The notes: generated by a model from the sequence alone, not told the origin. 5,212 nt of DNA from JANQKX01 sp039028695 (GCA_039028695.1 JBCCHN010000205.1:1-5212); one strand, 5' to 3'; shown: positions 1 to 4,830, counted from the first letter of the stretch. Numbers and translations: made by a program.

Positions 1-101
1 ACAAAAATTATGTAGTTCCAGTTGTCTATGCGCCTCTGCGGGGCGGATTTCCGATCTTCGGGGTCGGCTGCCAAGTTGGAGTTTGTGGATGAACTGCTCA
101 T
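1..101 (-). CDS. possible N-terminus of a gene cut by the left edge
   Basis: An ATG at 101-99 opens a frame that stays open for 33 codons to the window edge. The peptide begins MSSSSTNSNL, continues with a charged stretch (DPEDRK, PQRR) and ends in NWNYIIF, where a membrane or folded segment could begin. Its ATG overlaps the TGA of the frame at 98-292 as ATGA, an arrangement typical of translational coupling. A GGGGA stretch lies about 7 bases upstream as a possible ribosome site. I do not recognise the family from so short a piece. The same frame is open further upstream, to about position 261, so the true start could be earlier, for example a GTG near 150. Confidence is low because only about 100 bases are visible. 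Confidence 0.3.
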   Translation of the reverse strand, partial: MSSSSTNSNLAADPEDRKSAPQRRIDNWNYIIF

Positions 102-292
102 GATTGATCCCCGCGTAAAGCGGTTAAGACCGTCGGGGTCCCATTGTCGCAAATTCCACACACCAGAAAGCTGATTGGGTGATTTGGGCGATTGTTGGCG
201 CCGAGCCCTGGTCCGATTGTATTCGGACCGGCCAGCTCTTTTCCAGATCGACGCAAAAGATCAAGATCGGCAAGCCTTACGCTGCAATCCAT
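98..292 (-). CDS. doubtful small hypothetical protein (64 aa)
   Basis: This minus-strand frame is open from a stop inside the Fur-like site (about 427) to TGA at 100-98, but its only ATG is at 292. From that ATG the product has 64 residues. A segment near the C-terminus, HPISFLVCGICDNG, carries a Cys-x-x-Cys pair and loosely recalls the metal-binding end of Fur/Zur family proteins. The DNA-binding helices of that family are not visible, so I do not call it Fur. The ribosome site is poor (GAGAGAAG about 9 bases upstream). Its stop overlaps the ATG of the next frame, and a Fur-like site lies about 130 bases upstream. It could be a small iron-regulated gene, the decayed end of a longer gene, or a chance frame. 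Confidence 0.25.
   Translation of the reverse strand: MDCSVRLADLDLLRRSGKELAGPNTIGPGLGANNRPNHPISFLVCGICDNGTPTVLTALRGDQS
210..229. repeat. 7-bp inverted repeat
   Basis: GGTCCGA and TCGGACC form a perfect 7-bp stem around a 6-base loop (TTGTAT). It lies inside the doubtful frame at 98-292. No run of T follows on either strand, so it is not a clear terminator. It is recorded as structure of unknown meaning. Confidence 0.4.
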
Positions 293-655
293 TAGGGTTG
301 CTTCTCTCGATGTAACCGATTCCAGGCCAAAGATTTGTGGTAAGCCAGCATTCTTGTTTGGTTCGCCCTTCTCAACACCGGTCGCCGCGCCGACCCGGAA
401 GTTAGAAATTATTGTAAGTAAGAATTATTCGCAATAATGAAGTTTTTCGGGGACTTGGCGTTGCCGGGGGTCGGTCTGCACACGAAATTGATGCTGCGAA
501 GTTCCTATCCCAGTTCTTTGGGAGGGCCAAAAGAAGCCTGCTTAATGCTGTTGAACACCTTTGTTCGGGGCCGCAAAATAAGTCTCATTCAAAGGAACCG
601 GTTTCCGCGCCAAAACCTGGCACGGCATTCTATAGTGAGCCGGATAGAAGTCTGC
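293..655. other. gene-poor stretch downstream of the DUF779 gene
   Basis: I see no convincing gene here. A plus-strand ATG frame (437-661, 74 codons) starts inside the Fur-like site and has no ribosome site. Another plus-strand frame (about 418-699) is open for 93 codons and reads in places like protein (for example FLSQFFGRAKRSLLNAVEHL), but it has no ATG, GTG or TTG near its beginning and runs into the DUF779 gene on the other strand. Decayed coding sequence is possible. No obvious terminator follows the DUF779 gene. The only site I would name is the Fur-like element at 419-433. Confidence 0.5.
419..433. promoter_or_regulatory. Fur-box-like site 1
   Basis: TAAGAATTATTCGCA matches the 7-1-7 Fur pattern TGATAATNATTATCA at 10 of 14 fixed positions. 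On the minus strand it reads TGCGAATAATTCTTA, which resembles proteobacterial Fur boxes. The 16 bases at 421-436 match those at 3975-3990 in 15 positions. That shared core is stronger evidence than the consensus score alone. On the minus strand a TTGCGA followed 15 bases later by AATAAT could be a weak promoter directed at the left-edge frames. No experiment supports Fur binding, and a related iron regulator could use the site. Confidence 0.5.
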
Positions 656-1030
656 TTATGAGCCGCCTTCGTCCAGCGTCGCCATCTCTTCCGGCGTAAA
701 AACCCGAGAGCGGGTCAGGAATCTGCGTTCGCGCCCATTGTCCAGAGAAAACATGCCACCCCGCCCGGGTACGACATCCAAGATCAATTGGGTGTGTTTC
801 CAGGCTTCGAATTGGCTGGCAGAGATGTAAACCGGCGCACCTGAAACCTCGCCCAGCTTTACATCCCGGCTCCCGACCTTGAAATCGTTGCTGGGATAGC
901 ACATAGGGCTTGAGCCGTCACAACAACCGCCGGATTGATGAAAAATGATGTCGGGATGGTCGCGGCGTATTTCATCTATTAGGTCCAGCGCGGCGGATGT
1001 CGCGCAAACCCTATCAGTATCTTGACCCAT
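656..1030 (-). CDS. DUF779 family protein, aldehyde dehydrogenase partner
   Basis: This 124-residue protein is a full-length DUF779 member. The family signature is clear: a cysteine-rich motif HQSGGCCDGSSPMC at residues 31-44 (Cys36, Cys37, Cys44), then FEAWKHTQLILDVVPGRGG at 74-92 followed by MFSLDNG, and the C-terminal block RRFLTRSRVFTPEE at about 102-115. There is no signal peptide or membrane segment, so it should be cytoplasmic. The biochemical role of the family is not settled. Its genes commonly sit beside ExaC/AcoD-type aldehyde dehydrogenases, as here, where it follows the dehydrogenase on the same strand after about 98 bases. The clustered cysteines suggest metal binding or a redox role, but that is inference. 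The start is the only sensible ATG; the ribosome site is weak (GGA about 6 bases upstream). Confidence 0.92.
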   Translation of the reverse strand: MGQDTDRVCATSAALDLIDEIRRDHPDIIFHQSGGCCDGSSPMCYPSNDFKVGSRDVKLGEVSGAPVYISASQFEAWKHTQLILDVVPGRGGMFSLDNGRERRFLTRSRVFTPEEMATLDEGGS

Positions 1031-1067
1031 CTTATTTCCGTGACCCTTTTAAATTGAATAACCGGAA

Positions 1068-1128
1068 GACTGGTGCTGAGGCGCCCAAACCTTAGACGTA
1101 ATTGGACGCCTCAGCACGTATGCCAGTC
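1068..1128 (-). repeat. long hairpin between the aldehyde dehydrogenase and DUF779 genes
   Basis: GTGCTGAGGCG (1073-1083) pairs perfectly with CGCCTCAGCAC (1107-1117). After one mismatch the stem continues inward with CCAA/TTGG (1085-1088 with 1102-1105). Outside it, GACTG (1068-1072) can pair with CAGTC (1124-1128) across a 6-base bulge. It begins immediately after the dehydrogenase stop codon. Neither strand carries a T-run directly after the stem, so it is not a textbook intrinsic terminator. It may protect the 3' end of the dehydrogenase message or cause partial termination, lowering DUF779 expression relative to the enzyme. Confidence 0.75.
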
Positions 1129-2652
1129 TTAAAAGAAGCCAAGCTTTTTCGGCGAATAGCTGACCAACATGTTCTTAGTTTGTTGATAGTGGTCCAACAT
1201 TTTTAGGTGTGTCTCGCGTCCTATGCCGGATTGCTTATACCCGCCAAAAGCCGCGTGAGCCGGATAGGCATGATAGCAATTGGTCCAAACCCGCCCGGCT
1301 TGAATGGCCCGCCCGAAGCGGTAGCAGCGATTGGCATCGCGACTCCACACGCCGGCCCCAAGACCATAAAGCGTATCATTGGCGATCTCCAGCGCCTGGT
1401 CGTCGTCTGAGAAGGTGGTGACCGAAACCACGGGGCCGAAAATCTCCTCTTGGAAGACGCGCATTTTATTGTGGCCTTGAAAGACCGTGGGTTCGATGTA
1501 GTACCCGCCGGACAAGTCTCCGCCAAGATCGGCCGCCTGACCGCCGATCAGTACTTTGGCGCCCTCCTGCCGACCGATGTCGAAGTAAGATAGAATTTTT
1601 TCCTGCTGTTCCGAAGAGGCTTGCGCACCAATCATCGTAGCGGGCTCAAGAGGATTGCCTTGTTTTATTTCTTGCACCCGCGTCAGGGCCCGATCCATGA
1701 AGCGATCATAAATTTTCTCATGAACGAGCGCCCGGGATGGACAGGTGCAGACCTCACCTTGGTTCAGGGCAAACATAACGAATCCTTCGATAGCCTTATC
1801 GAAATAGTCGTCATCGTCAGCCATCACATCTTCGAAGAAGATATTCGGCGACTTACCGCCTAGTTCCAAAGTGACCGGAATGATGTTCTCCGAGGCGTAC
1901 TGCATGATTAAGCGCCCGGTGGTGGTTTCTCCCGTAAAGGCGATCTTGGCGATGCGCGGATTACTGGCGAGAGGCTTGCCCGCTTCTAAACCAAATCCAT
2001 TGACGATGTTGACGACACCCTTGGGTAAGATGTCAGCGATCAACTCGGCAAAGACCAAGATTGTTGCCGGGGTTTGCTCGGCCGGTTTCAGAACCACGCA
2101 ATTGCCAGCCGCCAGGGCAGGGGCAAGTTTCCAAACGGCCATCAGCAAGGGGAAGTTCCAAGGGATAATCTGCCCAACCACACCCAAGGGCTCGTGGAAG
2201 TGATAGGCGACTGTATCGGGATCAATCTGGCTGATGGCCCCTTCCTGCGCGCGAATGCATCCGGCAAAATAACGGAAGTGATCCACGGCCAAAGGCAAGT
2301 CTGCCGCTGTGGATTCTCGAATCGGCTTGCCATTGTCCCAAGTCTCGCAACGGGCGAGGAGATCTAGGTTTTCTTCGACCCGATCGGCAATTCGGTTCAA
2401 AATGCCGGCTCTTTCAGCGGCTGGCGTTTGACCCCACGAGTCCTTCGCTGCGTGCGCAGCGTCCAAAGCCGCCTCGATATCGCTTTCATCGGATCGTGCG
2501 ATTTTGCAAATAACTTCCCCAGTTACGGGAGATGGATTGTCGAAATAGCGGCCATTCTTCGGCGGCACAAATTCGCCCCCGATAAAATTGTCATAACTTT
2601 CCTTAAATGGGGAAGCGGTGGACGACACGCTGGATAAATGAGTATCTGGCAT
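1129..2652 (-). CDS. NAD(P)-dependent aldehyde dehydrogenase, ExaC/AcoD type
   Basis: The protein oxidises an aldehyde to the carboxylic acid with NAD(P)+ in the cytoplasm. Close relatives act on acetaldehyde or other short aldehydes from alcohol, acetoin or amine breakdown. At 507 residues it is full length. Visible landmarks are PWNF at 164-167 (Asn166, oxyanion site), Lys189 in VVLKP, the cofactor loop FTGETTTG at 239-246, the general base Glu263 in LELGG, the nucleophile Cys302 in NQGEVCTCPSR, and EEIFGP at 402-407. The GEVCTCPSR form and the acidic DDDD stretch at 279-282 are typical of the ExaC/AcoD group. The start is set by GGGAG 8 bases upstream (2661-2665). The regulator gene lies upstream and the DUF779 gene downstream, both on the same strand. 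No alcohol dehydrogenase is in the window, so the substrate cannot be fixed; a symbol such as exaC would be a guess. Confidence 0.95.
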   Translation of the reverse strand: MPDTHLSSVSSTASPFKESYDNFIGGEFVPPKNGRYFDNPSPVTGEVICKIARSDESDIEAALDAAHAAKDSWGQTPAAERAGILNRIADRVEENLDLLARCETWDNGKPIRESTAADLPLAVDHFRYFAGCIRAQEGAISQIDPDTVAYHFHEPLGVVGQIIPWNFPLLMAVWKLAPALAAGNCVVLKPAEQTPATILVFAELIADILPKGVVNIVNGFGLEAGKPLASNPRIAKIAFTGETTTGRLIMQYASENIIPVTLELGGKSPNIFFEDVMADDDDYFDKAIEGFVMFALNQGEVCTCPSRALVHEKIYDRFMDRALTRVQEIKQGNPLEPATMIGAQASSEQQEKILSYFDIGRQEGAKVLIGGQAADLGGDLSGGYYIEPTVFQGHNKMRVFQEEIFGPVVSVTTFSDDDQALEIANDTLYGLGAGVWSRDANRCYRFGRAIQAGRVWTNCYHAYPAHAAFGGYKQSGIGRETHLKMLDHYQQTKNMLVSYSPKKLGFF

Positions 2653-2678
2653 CTGCTTATCTCCCGATGGAATCCGAA

Positions 2679-2708
2679 TTTAAATTTGAGCGTCCAGAAT
2701 AATGTCAG
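2679..2708 (-). promoter_or_regulatory. candidate promoter for the aldehyde dehydrogenase gene
   Basis: On the minus strand CTGACA (2708-2703, 5 of 6 to TTGACA) is followed after 18 bases by TTTAAA (2684-2679, 4 of 6 to TATAAT). Transcription would start near 2671, just ahead of the ribosome site. I found no good sigma-54 pattern (GG-N10-GC) in 2653-2782. That fits a regulator without an AAA+ domain. The -10 is weak, as expected for an activator-dependent promoter. The bases AAATTTGAG here (2682-2690) repeat the right part of the palindrome at 2754-2773. Confidence 0.4.
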
Positions 2709-2753
2709 CCTGCCCGCCAACCAGCGAGAGTGATGGCCCGCCAGCTTATCTGA

Positions 2754-2773
2754 CTGTCTCAAATTTGAGACAG
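2754..2773. promoter_or_regulatory. perfect 20-bp palindrome, likely operator of the GAF/Fis regulator
   Basis: CTGTCTCAAATTTGAGACAG is identical to its own reverse complement over all 20 bases. It lies 9 bases beyond the regulator's stop codon and about 100 bases upstream of the dehydrogenase start, centred near -92 from the proposed transcription start. Regulators with a C-terminal Fis-type helix-turn-helix bind as dimers to upstream dyads, so this is the natural site for the adjacent regulator. A dyad without a loop makes a poor RNA hairpin, so a terminator for the regulator gene is less likely. A degenerate half-copy lies about 79 bases downstream at 2682-2690. Confidence 0.7.
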
Positions 2774-2782
2774 CTCCAGCGG

Positions 2783-3799
2783 TTAAAGGTTTTGGGACGG
2801 ATTTCGGTAAGATCTTGATAGGCCCAATCGTTCAATCCGCCGATAGAGCGTGGCACGACTGATCCCCAGTGCTTTTGCGGCAAGGGCCATGTTCCCTTTG
2901 GTGCGAGCAATTGCGCGGCGCACCTCGCGTTTTTCGGCATATTCCAGGCCGACCCCGCGCTGGCATGAGTCCCCCAAAATATCGCCGACAGGGCGCGGCG
3001 AAGCCATGATCTCTCTGGTTAAGCCGAAGCATTTACGAGCGCCTCTCGTCGCGCCAATCACCAAGTCATCGCCATCGACCGCTAGCAAGACAGCGCCACG
3101 ACGACCATCCATGCTGCCGCGCAAAATACGTTTGCCCGCAAAGACAGAATGGAAATGATCTGCTTCGATTTGTCGGGCCCCTTCCGTAACCAGTTGGGAA
3201 ATCATTTGAGCCATGGACGGTGTCATGTCCGCACGACATGATGATACATCAAGGACAGCCGCGAGGCGGCCGTTTTCATCAAATATCGGCGCGCCCATGC
3301 AGCTCATGATGGTGTTGGAATCGTGAAAGTGTTGATTTTGATAAACGGTAACACTTCTTTTTTCGGCGATGCATGTACCGATGCCATTGGTGCCCTCGCT
3401 TGCCTCGGACCAGACGGCACCTGACCAAAGTCCCGCGTCACGAAAGCAATGGTCATCACTCAGCGGTGTGCGCTGATCCAACACAATGCCGTTGCTGTCG
3501 CAAAGAAAAACGCTGCAGCCGGAAAGACCGACACTTGCATTAAGACGATCCATTATCGGTGCGGAGATCCTCAACATACCGCCCAAAGACTCGCGGCAAA
3601 CCCGCAAGCGAGCGGCGGTGATGCGGTGTTTGGGCCGACGAAGTTCGGGGATGAGACCATAGTGCTTGAAAGAGCGTGCCCACGAGGCGGCGAGCGGACT
3701 TTCGGCCGCGGCGGAATTCGACAGCGCCACGGCACGCACATGATCTGCGTGAACATTTTGCAGTCTGGCCGGTTTCTTTGAGCTTTTGCGCACGTTCAT
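2783..3799 (-). CDS. AcoR-like GAF/Fis-HTH transcription regulator lacking the AAA+ domain
   Basis: The 338-residue protein resembles the AcoR group of activators at both ends. An N-terminal block with SWARSFKHYGL (39-49) is followed by a GAF-type sensor at about 75-205, with the family motif WSEASEGTNGIGT (130-142), QHFHDSNTIMSC (156-167) and APIFDENGRLAAVLDVSS (170-187). A linker at about 235-276 (LLAVDGDDLVIGATRGARKCFGL) matches the segment that in AcoR relatives precedes the ATPase. The next recognisable part is the Fis-type helix-turn-helix (about 288-327, GNMALAAKALGISRATLYRRI). AcoR-type activators usually exceed 600 residues because a sigma-54-interacting AAA+ domain sits between these parts; here it is absent, with no frameshift visible. 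The protein therefore probably regulates sigma-70 transcription. Its neighbour suggests aldehyde or alcohol sensing. The ribosome site is weak; GTG at residue 21 is an alternative start. Confidence 0.9.
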   Translation of the reverse strand: MNVRKSSKKPARLQNVHADHVRAVALSNSAAAESPLAASWARSFKHYGLIPELRRPKHRITAARLRVCRESLGGMLRISAPIMDRLNASVGLSGCSVFLCDSNGIVLDQRTPLSDDHCFRDAGLWSGAVWSEASEGTNGIGTCIAEKRSVTVYQNQHFHDSNTIMSCMGAPIFDENGRLAAVLDVSSCRADMTPSMAQMISQLVTEGARQIEADHFHSVFAGKRILRGSMDGRRGAVLLAVDGDDLVIGATRGARKCFGLTREIMASPRPVGDILGDSCQRGVGLEYAEKREVRRAIARTKGNMALAAKALGISRATLYRRIERLGLSRSYRNPSQNL

Positions 3800-3936
3800 G
3801 GGCCGCAGTGATTTGGCTATCGCCAGGGGCAGCGCGCGTGACTCTCAGGCCCAACTCGGGCACGTGCGCAAATAATCAGCCAGAAGAGCCGCTAACCAAA
3901 AAGACTGACATCGCTCACGATAAAACGCACCTGAAG

Positions 3937-3966
3937 TCGACGAGCAGCATGTCAAAATATTATAAT
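3937..3966 (+). promoter_or_regulatory. candidate plus-strand promoter at Fur-like site 2
   Basis: TATAAT, a perfect -10, lies at 3961-3966. TCGACG (3937-3942, 4 of 6 to TTGACA) is 18 bases upstream. Transcription would begin near 3973, inside the Fur-like site, so a bound repressor would block it. It would drive the doubtful small frame at 4013 or a non-coding RNA running towards the 3' end of the bacterioferritin gene. Confidence 0.45.
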
Positions 3967-3988
3967 TGCTAATGAGAACTATTCGCAA
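3959..3988 (-). promoter_or_regulatory. candidate minus-strand promoter at Fur-like site 2
   Basis: Because ATTATAAT is palindromic, the minus strand also carries TATAAT (3964-3959). TTGCGA (3988-3983, 4 of 6 to TTGACA) lies 18 bases upstream of it, and the Fur-like site sits between and over these elements. Transcription would start near 3952 and give the GAF/Fis regulator a leader of about 150 bases. This is the best promoter I can see for that gene, but the -35 is weak. Confidence 0.4.
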
Positions 3989-3989
3989 T
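3971..3989. promoter_or_regulatory. Fur-box-like site 2
   Basis: AATGAGAACTATTCGCAAT is an imperfect 9-1-9 dyad (6 of 9 pairs). Its minus-strand reading ATTGCGAATAGTTCTCATT resembles Fur boxes of many proteobacteria. The central 15 bases match TGATAATNATTATCA at 10 of 14 positions. It shares a 16-base core (15 identical) with site 1 at 421-436. Its place over two back-to-back promoter candidates supports a regulatory role. The iron regulator itself is not in the window. Confidence 0.6.
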
Positions 3990-4012
3990 AGATAAGTCGT
4001 TTAGGACAAACG

Positions 4013-4171
4013 ATGCCAGGGTCAAGGCTCTCAAAACAAAGCATAGGGGGCCTGCCCCTCGGGTTCATTTATGTTAAAACCCGAGGGACAGTATTCCCTC
4101 TCGATAAAACGGATTTCGGGCTCCTTCAGACCTGCAGGACTACCTCAAGTGAGGCCTGCTGGCTGCTCTAG
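4013..4171 (+). CDS. doubtful small ORF downstream of Fur-like site 2 (52 aa)
   Basis: An ATG at 4013 with AGGA 6 bases upstream (4003-4006) opens 52 codons ending in TAG at 4169-4171. The product begins MPGSRLSKQSIGGLPLGF and ends SEACWLL. I see no known domain, and it does not resemble HemP, FeoA or other small iron-regulated proteins. In its favour are the upstream promoter with a perfect TATAAT, the Fur-like site and the ribosome site. Against it are its short length, the unusual residue mix, and a strong inverted repeat within it (4052-4091) that fits a structured RNA at least as well as a coding region. It converges on the bacterioferritin gene. Confidence 0.25.
   Translation: MPGSRLSKQSIGGLPLGFIYVKTRGTVFPLDKTDFGLLQTCRTTSSEACWLL
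4052..4091. repeat. strong inverted repeat in the regulator-bacterioferritin intergenic region
   Basis: CCCTCGGGTT (4056-4065) pairs perfectly with AACCCGAGGG (4078-4087) around a 12-base loop. After one mismatch CTG/CAG extends the stem by three pairs (4052-4054 with 4089-4091). No T-run follows on either strand, so it is not a standard terminator. It lies about 135 bases beyond the bacterioferritin stop codon and about 80 bases into the putative Fur-controlled plus-strand transcript. It could be a bidirectional transcription end, an mRNA-stabilising hairpin, or part of a small RNA. Confidence 0.7.
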
Positions 4172-4225
4172 TGGCCTTAGATGGCGCCCTAAAGAGGAAG
4201 CTCCTTATTAGGGGTCATTCCTGAG

Positions 4226-4711
4226 TTATGATCCGCCGGACGCGGGTGTAGATTGAGATTGGATATAGTTCTGGATCCCCATTTTCTCGATGAGATCAAG
4301 CTGGGTCTCCAGGAAATCCACGTGCTCTTCCTCACTCTCCAAGATGTCGGCAAAGATCTCGCGGGTCACGTAATCGGAGGCTTTTTCGCACAGAGCAACG
4401 CCGTCACGCAGATCTGGAATAGCTTCATTTTCCAAGTCTAAGTCGCACTTTAAGATCTCCTTGGTGTCCTCACCAATACGCAGCTTGCCCAGGTCTTGCA
4501 GGTTGGGAAGCCCTTCCAAAAACAAGATTCGCTCGATGATCTTGTCGGCATGCTTCATCTCATCAATGGATTCTTCGTATTCGTGATGTCCAAGTTTGCC
4601 AATCCCCCAGTCATTGAGCATGCGGGCATGGAGGAAATATTGGTTTATCGCGGTCAGCTCGTTCCTAAGCACCTTGTTCAGCTGTGCAACTACTTTTTTA
4701 TCGCCCTTCAT
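4226..4711 (-). CDS. bfr: bacterioferritin (heme-type ferritin)
   Basis: Bacterioferritin assembles into a 24-subunit cytoplasmic shell with heme between subunit pairs. It oxidises Fe2+ at a dinuclear centre and stores iron as a ferric mineral. The 161-residue product has the family's usual length, and its ferroxidase ligands fall at the canonical numbers: Glu18, Glu51, His54, Glu94, Glu127 and His130, with Tyr25 nearby. Met52, the heme ligand, is present in the motif IDEMKHAD, which separates it from heme-free relatives. The C-terminal tail (about 151-161, STPASGGS) is probably disordered. The start at 4711 is chosen because AGGAG lies 7 bases upstream and numbering then matches the family; a start at 4762 would add an arginine-rich extension encoded by a leader hairpin. 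The gene stands alone, with no bacterioferritin-associated ferredoxin gene visible. Confidence 0.97.
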   Translation of the reverse strand: MKGDKKVVAQLNKVLRNELTAINQYFLHARMLNDWGIGKLGHHEYEESIDEMKHADKIIERILFLEGLPNLQDLGKLRIGEDTKEILKCDLDLENEAIPDLRDGVALCEKASDYVTREIFADILESEEEHVDFLETQLDLIEKMGIQNYIQSQSTPASGGS

Positions 4712-4714
4712 GGA

Positions 4715-4723
4715 CCTTCTCCT
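4715..4723 (-). promoter_or_regulatory. ribosome-binding site deciding the bacterioferritin start
   Basis: AGGAGAAGG on the minus strand, with its AGGAG core 7 bases before the ATG at 4711. This is the best ribosome site in the window and settles the start against the upstream in-frame ATG at 4762. Confidence 0.85.
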
Positions 4724-4733
4724 AAATCGGCGT

Positions 4734-4750
4734 CCGCCTCGAAAGGGCGG
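4734..4750 (-). repeat. leader hairpin just upstream of the bacterioferritin ribosome site
   Basis: CCGCC and GGCGG form a 5-bp GC-only stem around a 7-base loop (CTTTCGA on the minus strand), ending 10 bases before AGGAG. It is part of a leader with several hairpins. It may keep the ribosome site open or influence it; no T-run follows. Confidence 0.45.
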
Positions 4751-4754
4751 TTCC

Positions 4755-4784
4755 AAAATCAAAAAGCATCCGCCTGACCGGATG
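4755..4784 (-). terminator. terminator-like hairpin inside the bacterioferritin leader
   Basis: On the minus strand CATCCG-GTCAGG-CGGATG forms a 6-bp stem with a 6-base loop, then C, TTTTT, GA and TTTT. It resembles a short intrinsic terminator but lies between the proposed promoter (4831-4858) and the bacterioferritin start (4711). The loop plus two flanking bases (CGGTCAGG) is complementary to CCTGACTG at 4810-4803 over 8 pairs, one of them G-T, so a competing structure is possible. It could instead end a transcript arriving from the right, or be weak because the stem is short. Confidence 0.45.
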
Positions 4785-4792
4785 TCGTATTG

Positions 4793-4817
4793 AAGCCCTA
4801 TTCAGTCAGGAAGGCTT
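4793..4817 (-). repeat. 5-bp stem near the 5' end of the bacterioferritin leader
   Basis: On the minus strand AAGCC (4817-4813) can pair with GGCTT (4797-4793). The 15-base loop holds CCTGACTG, the sequence complementary to the terminator-like hairpin's loop. The stem is short, so the evidence is the arrangement rather than its strength. Confidence 0.35.
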
Positions 4818-4830
4818 TTGTACTGTGATT

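Noticed and set aside
98..292. Reading the small minus-strand frame as a Fur/Zur family remnant
   Set aside because: Only one short segment with Cys-x-x-Cys resembles the family. The DNA-binding helices and the conserved histidines are not visible in this or neighbouring frames.
437..661. 74-codon plus-strand frame starting directly after Fur-like site 1
   Set aside because: The ATG lies within the shared core region with no ribosome site, the product looks like no known family, and its end runs into the DUF779 gene on the other strand.
418..699. 93-codon plus-strand open frame with a protein-like middle
   Set aside because: It has no usable start codon near its beginning, its end overlaps the well-supported DUF779 gene in antisense, and no family is recognisable. 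It may be a relic but cannot be supported as a gene.
2653..2782. Sigma-54 promoter for the aldehyde dehydrogenase gene
   Set aside because: GG-rich stretches occur, but I found no GG-N10-GC with proper flanks (the nearest has 11 bases between), and the adjacent regulator lacks the AAA+ domain.
3540..3863. 107-codon minus-strand frame overlapping the regulator start
   Set aside because: It overlaps the GAF/Fis regulator in another frame and is rich in Arg, Ser and Ala, as expected of a shadow frame. The regulator frame shows clear family motifs.
4052..4091. Standard rho-independent terminator after bacterioferritin
   Set aside because: The stem is strong, but no T-run follows on either strand and the loop is 12 bases, so only an inverted repeat is reported.
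4712..4762. N-terminal extension of bacterioferritin from the ATG at 4762
   Set aside because: The added residues are Arg/Gly-rich and encoded by a leader hairpin, no ribosome site precedes 4762, and the ATG at 4711 has an excellent one and gives canonical residue numbering.
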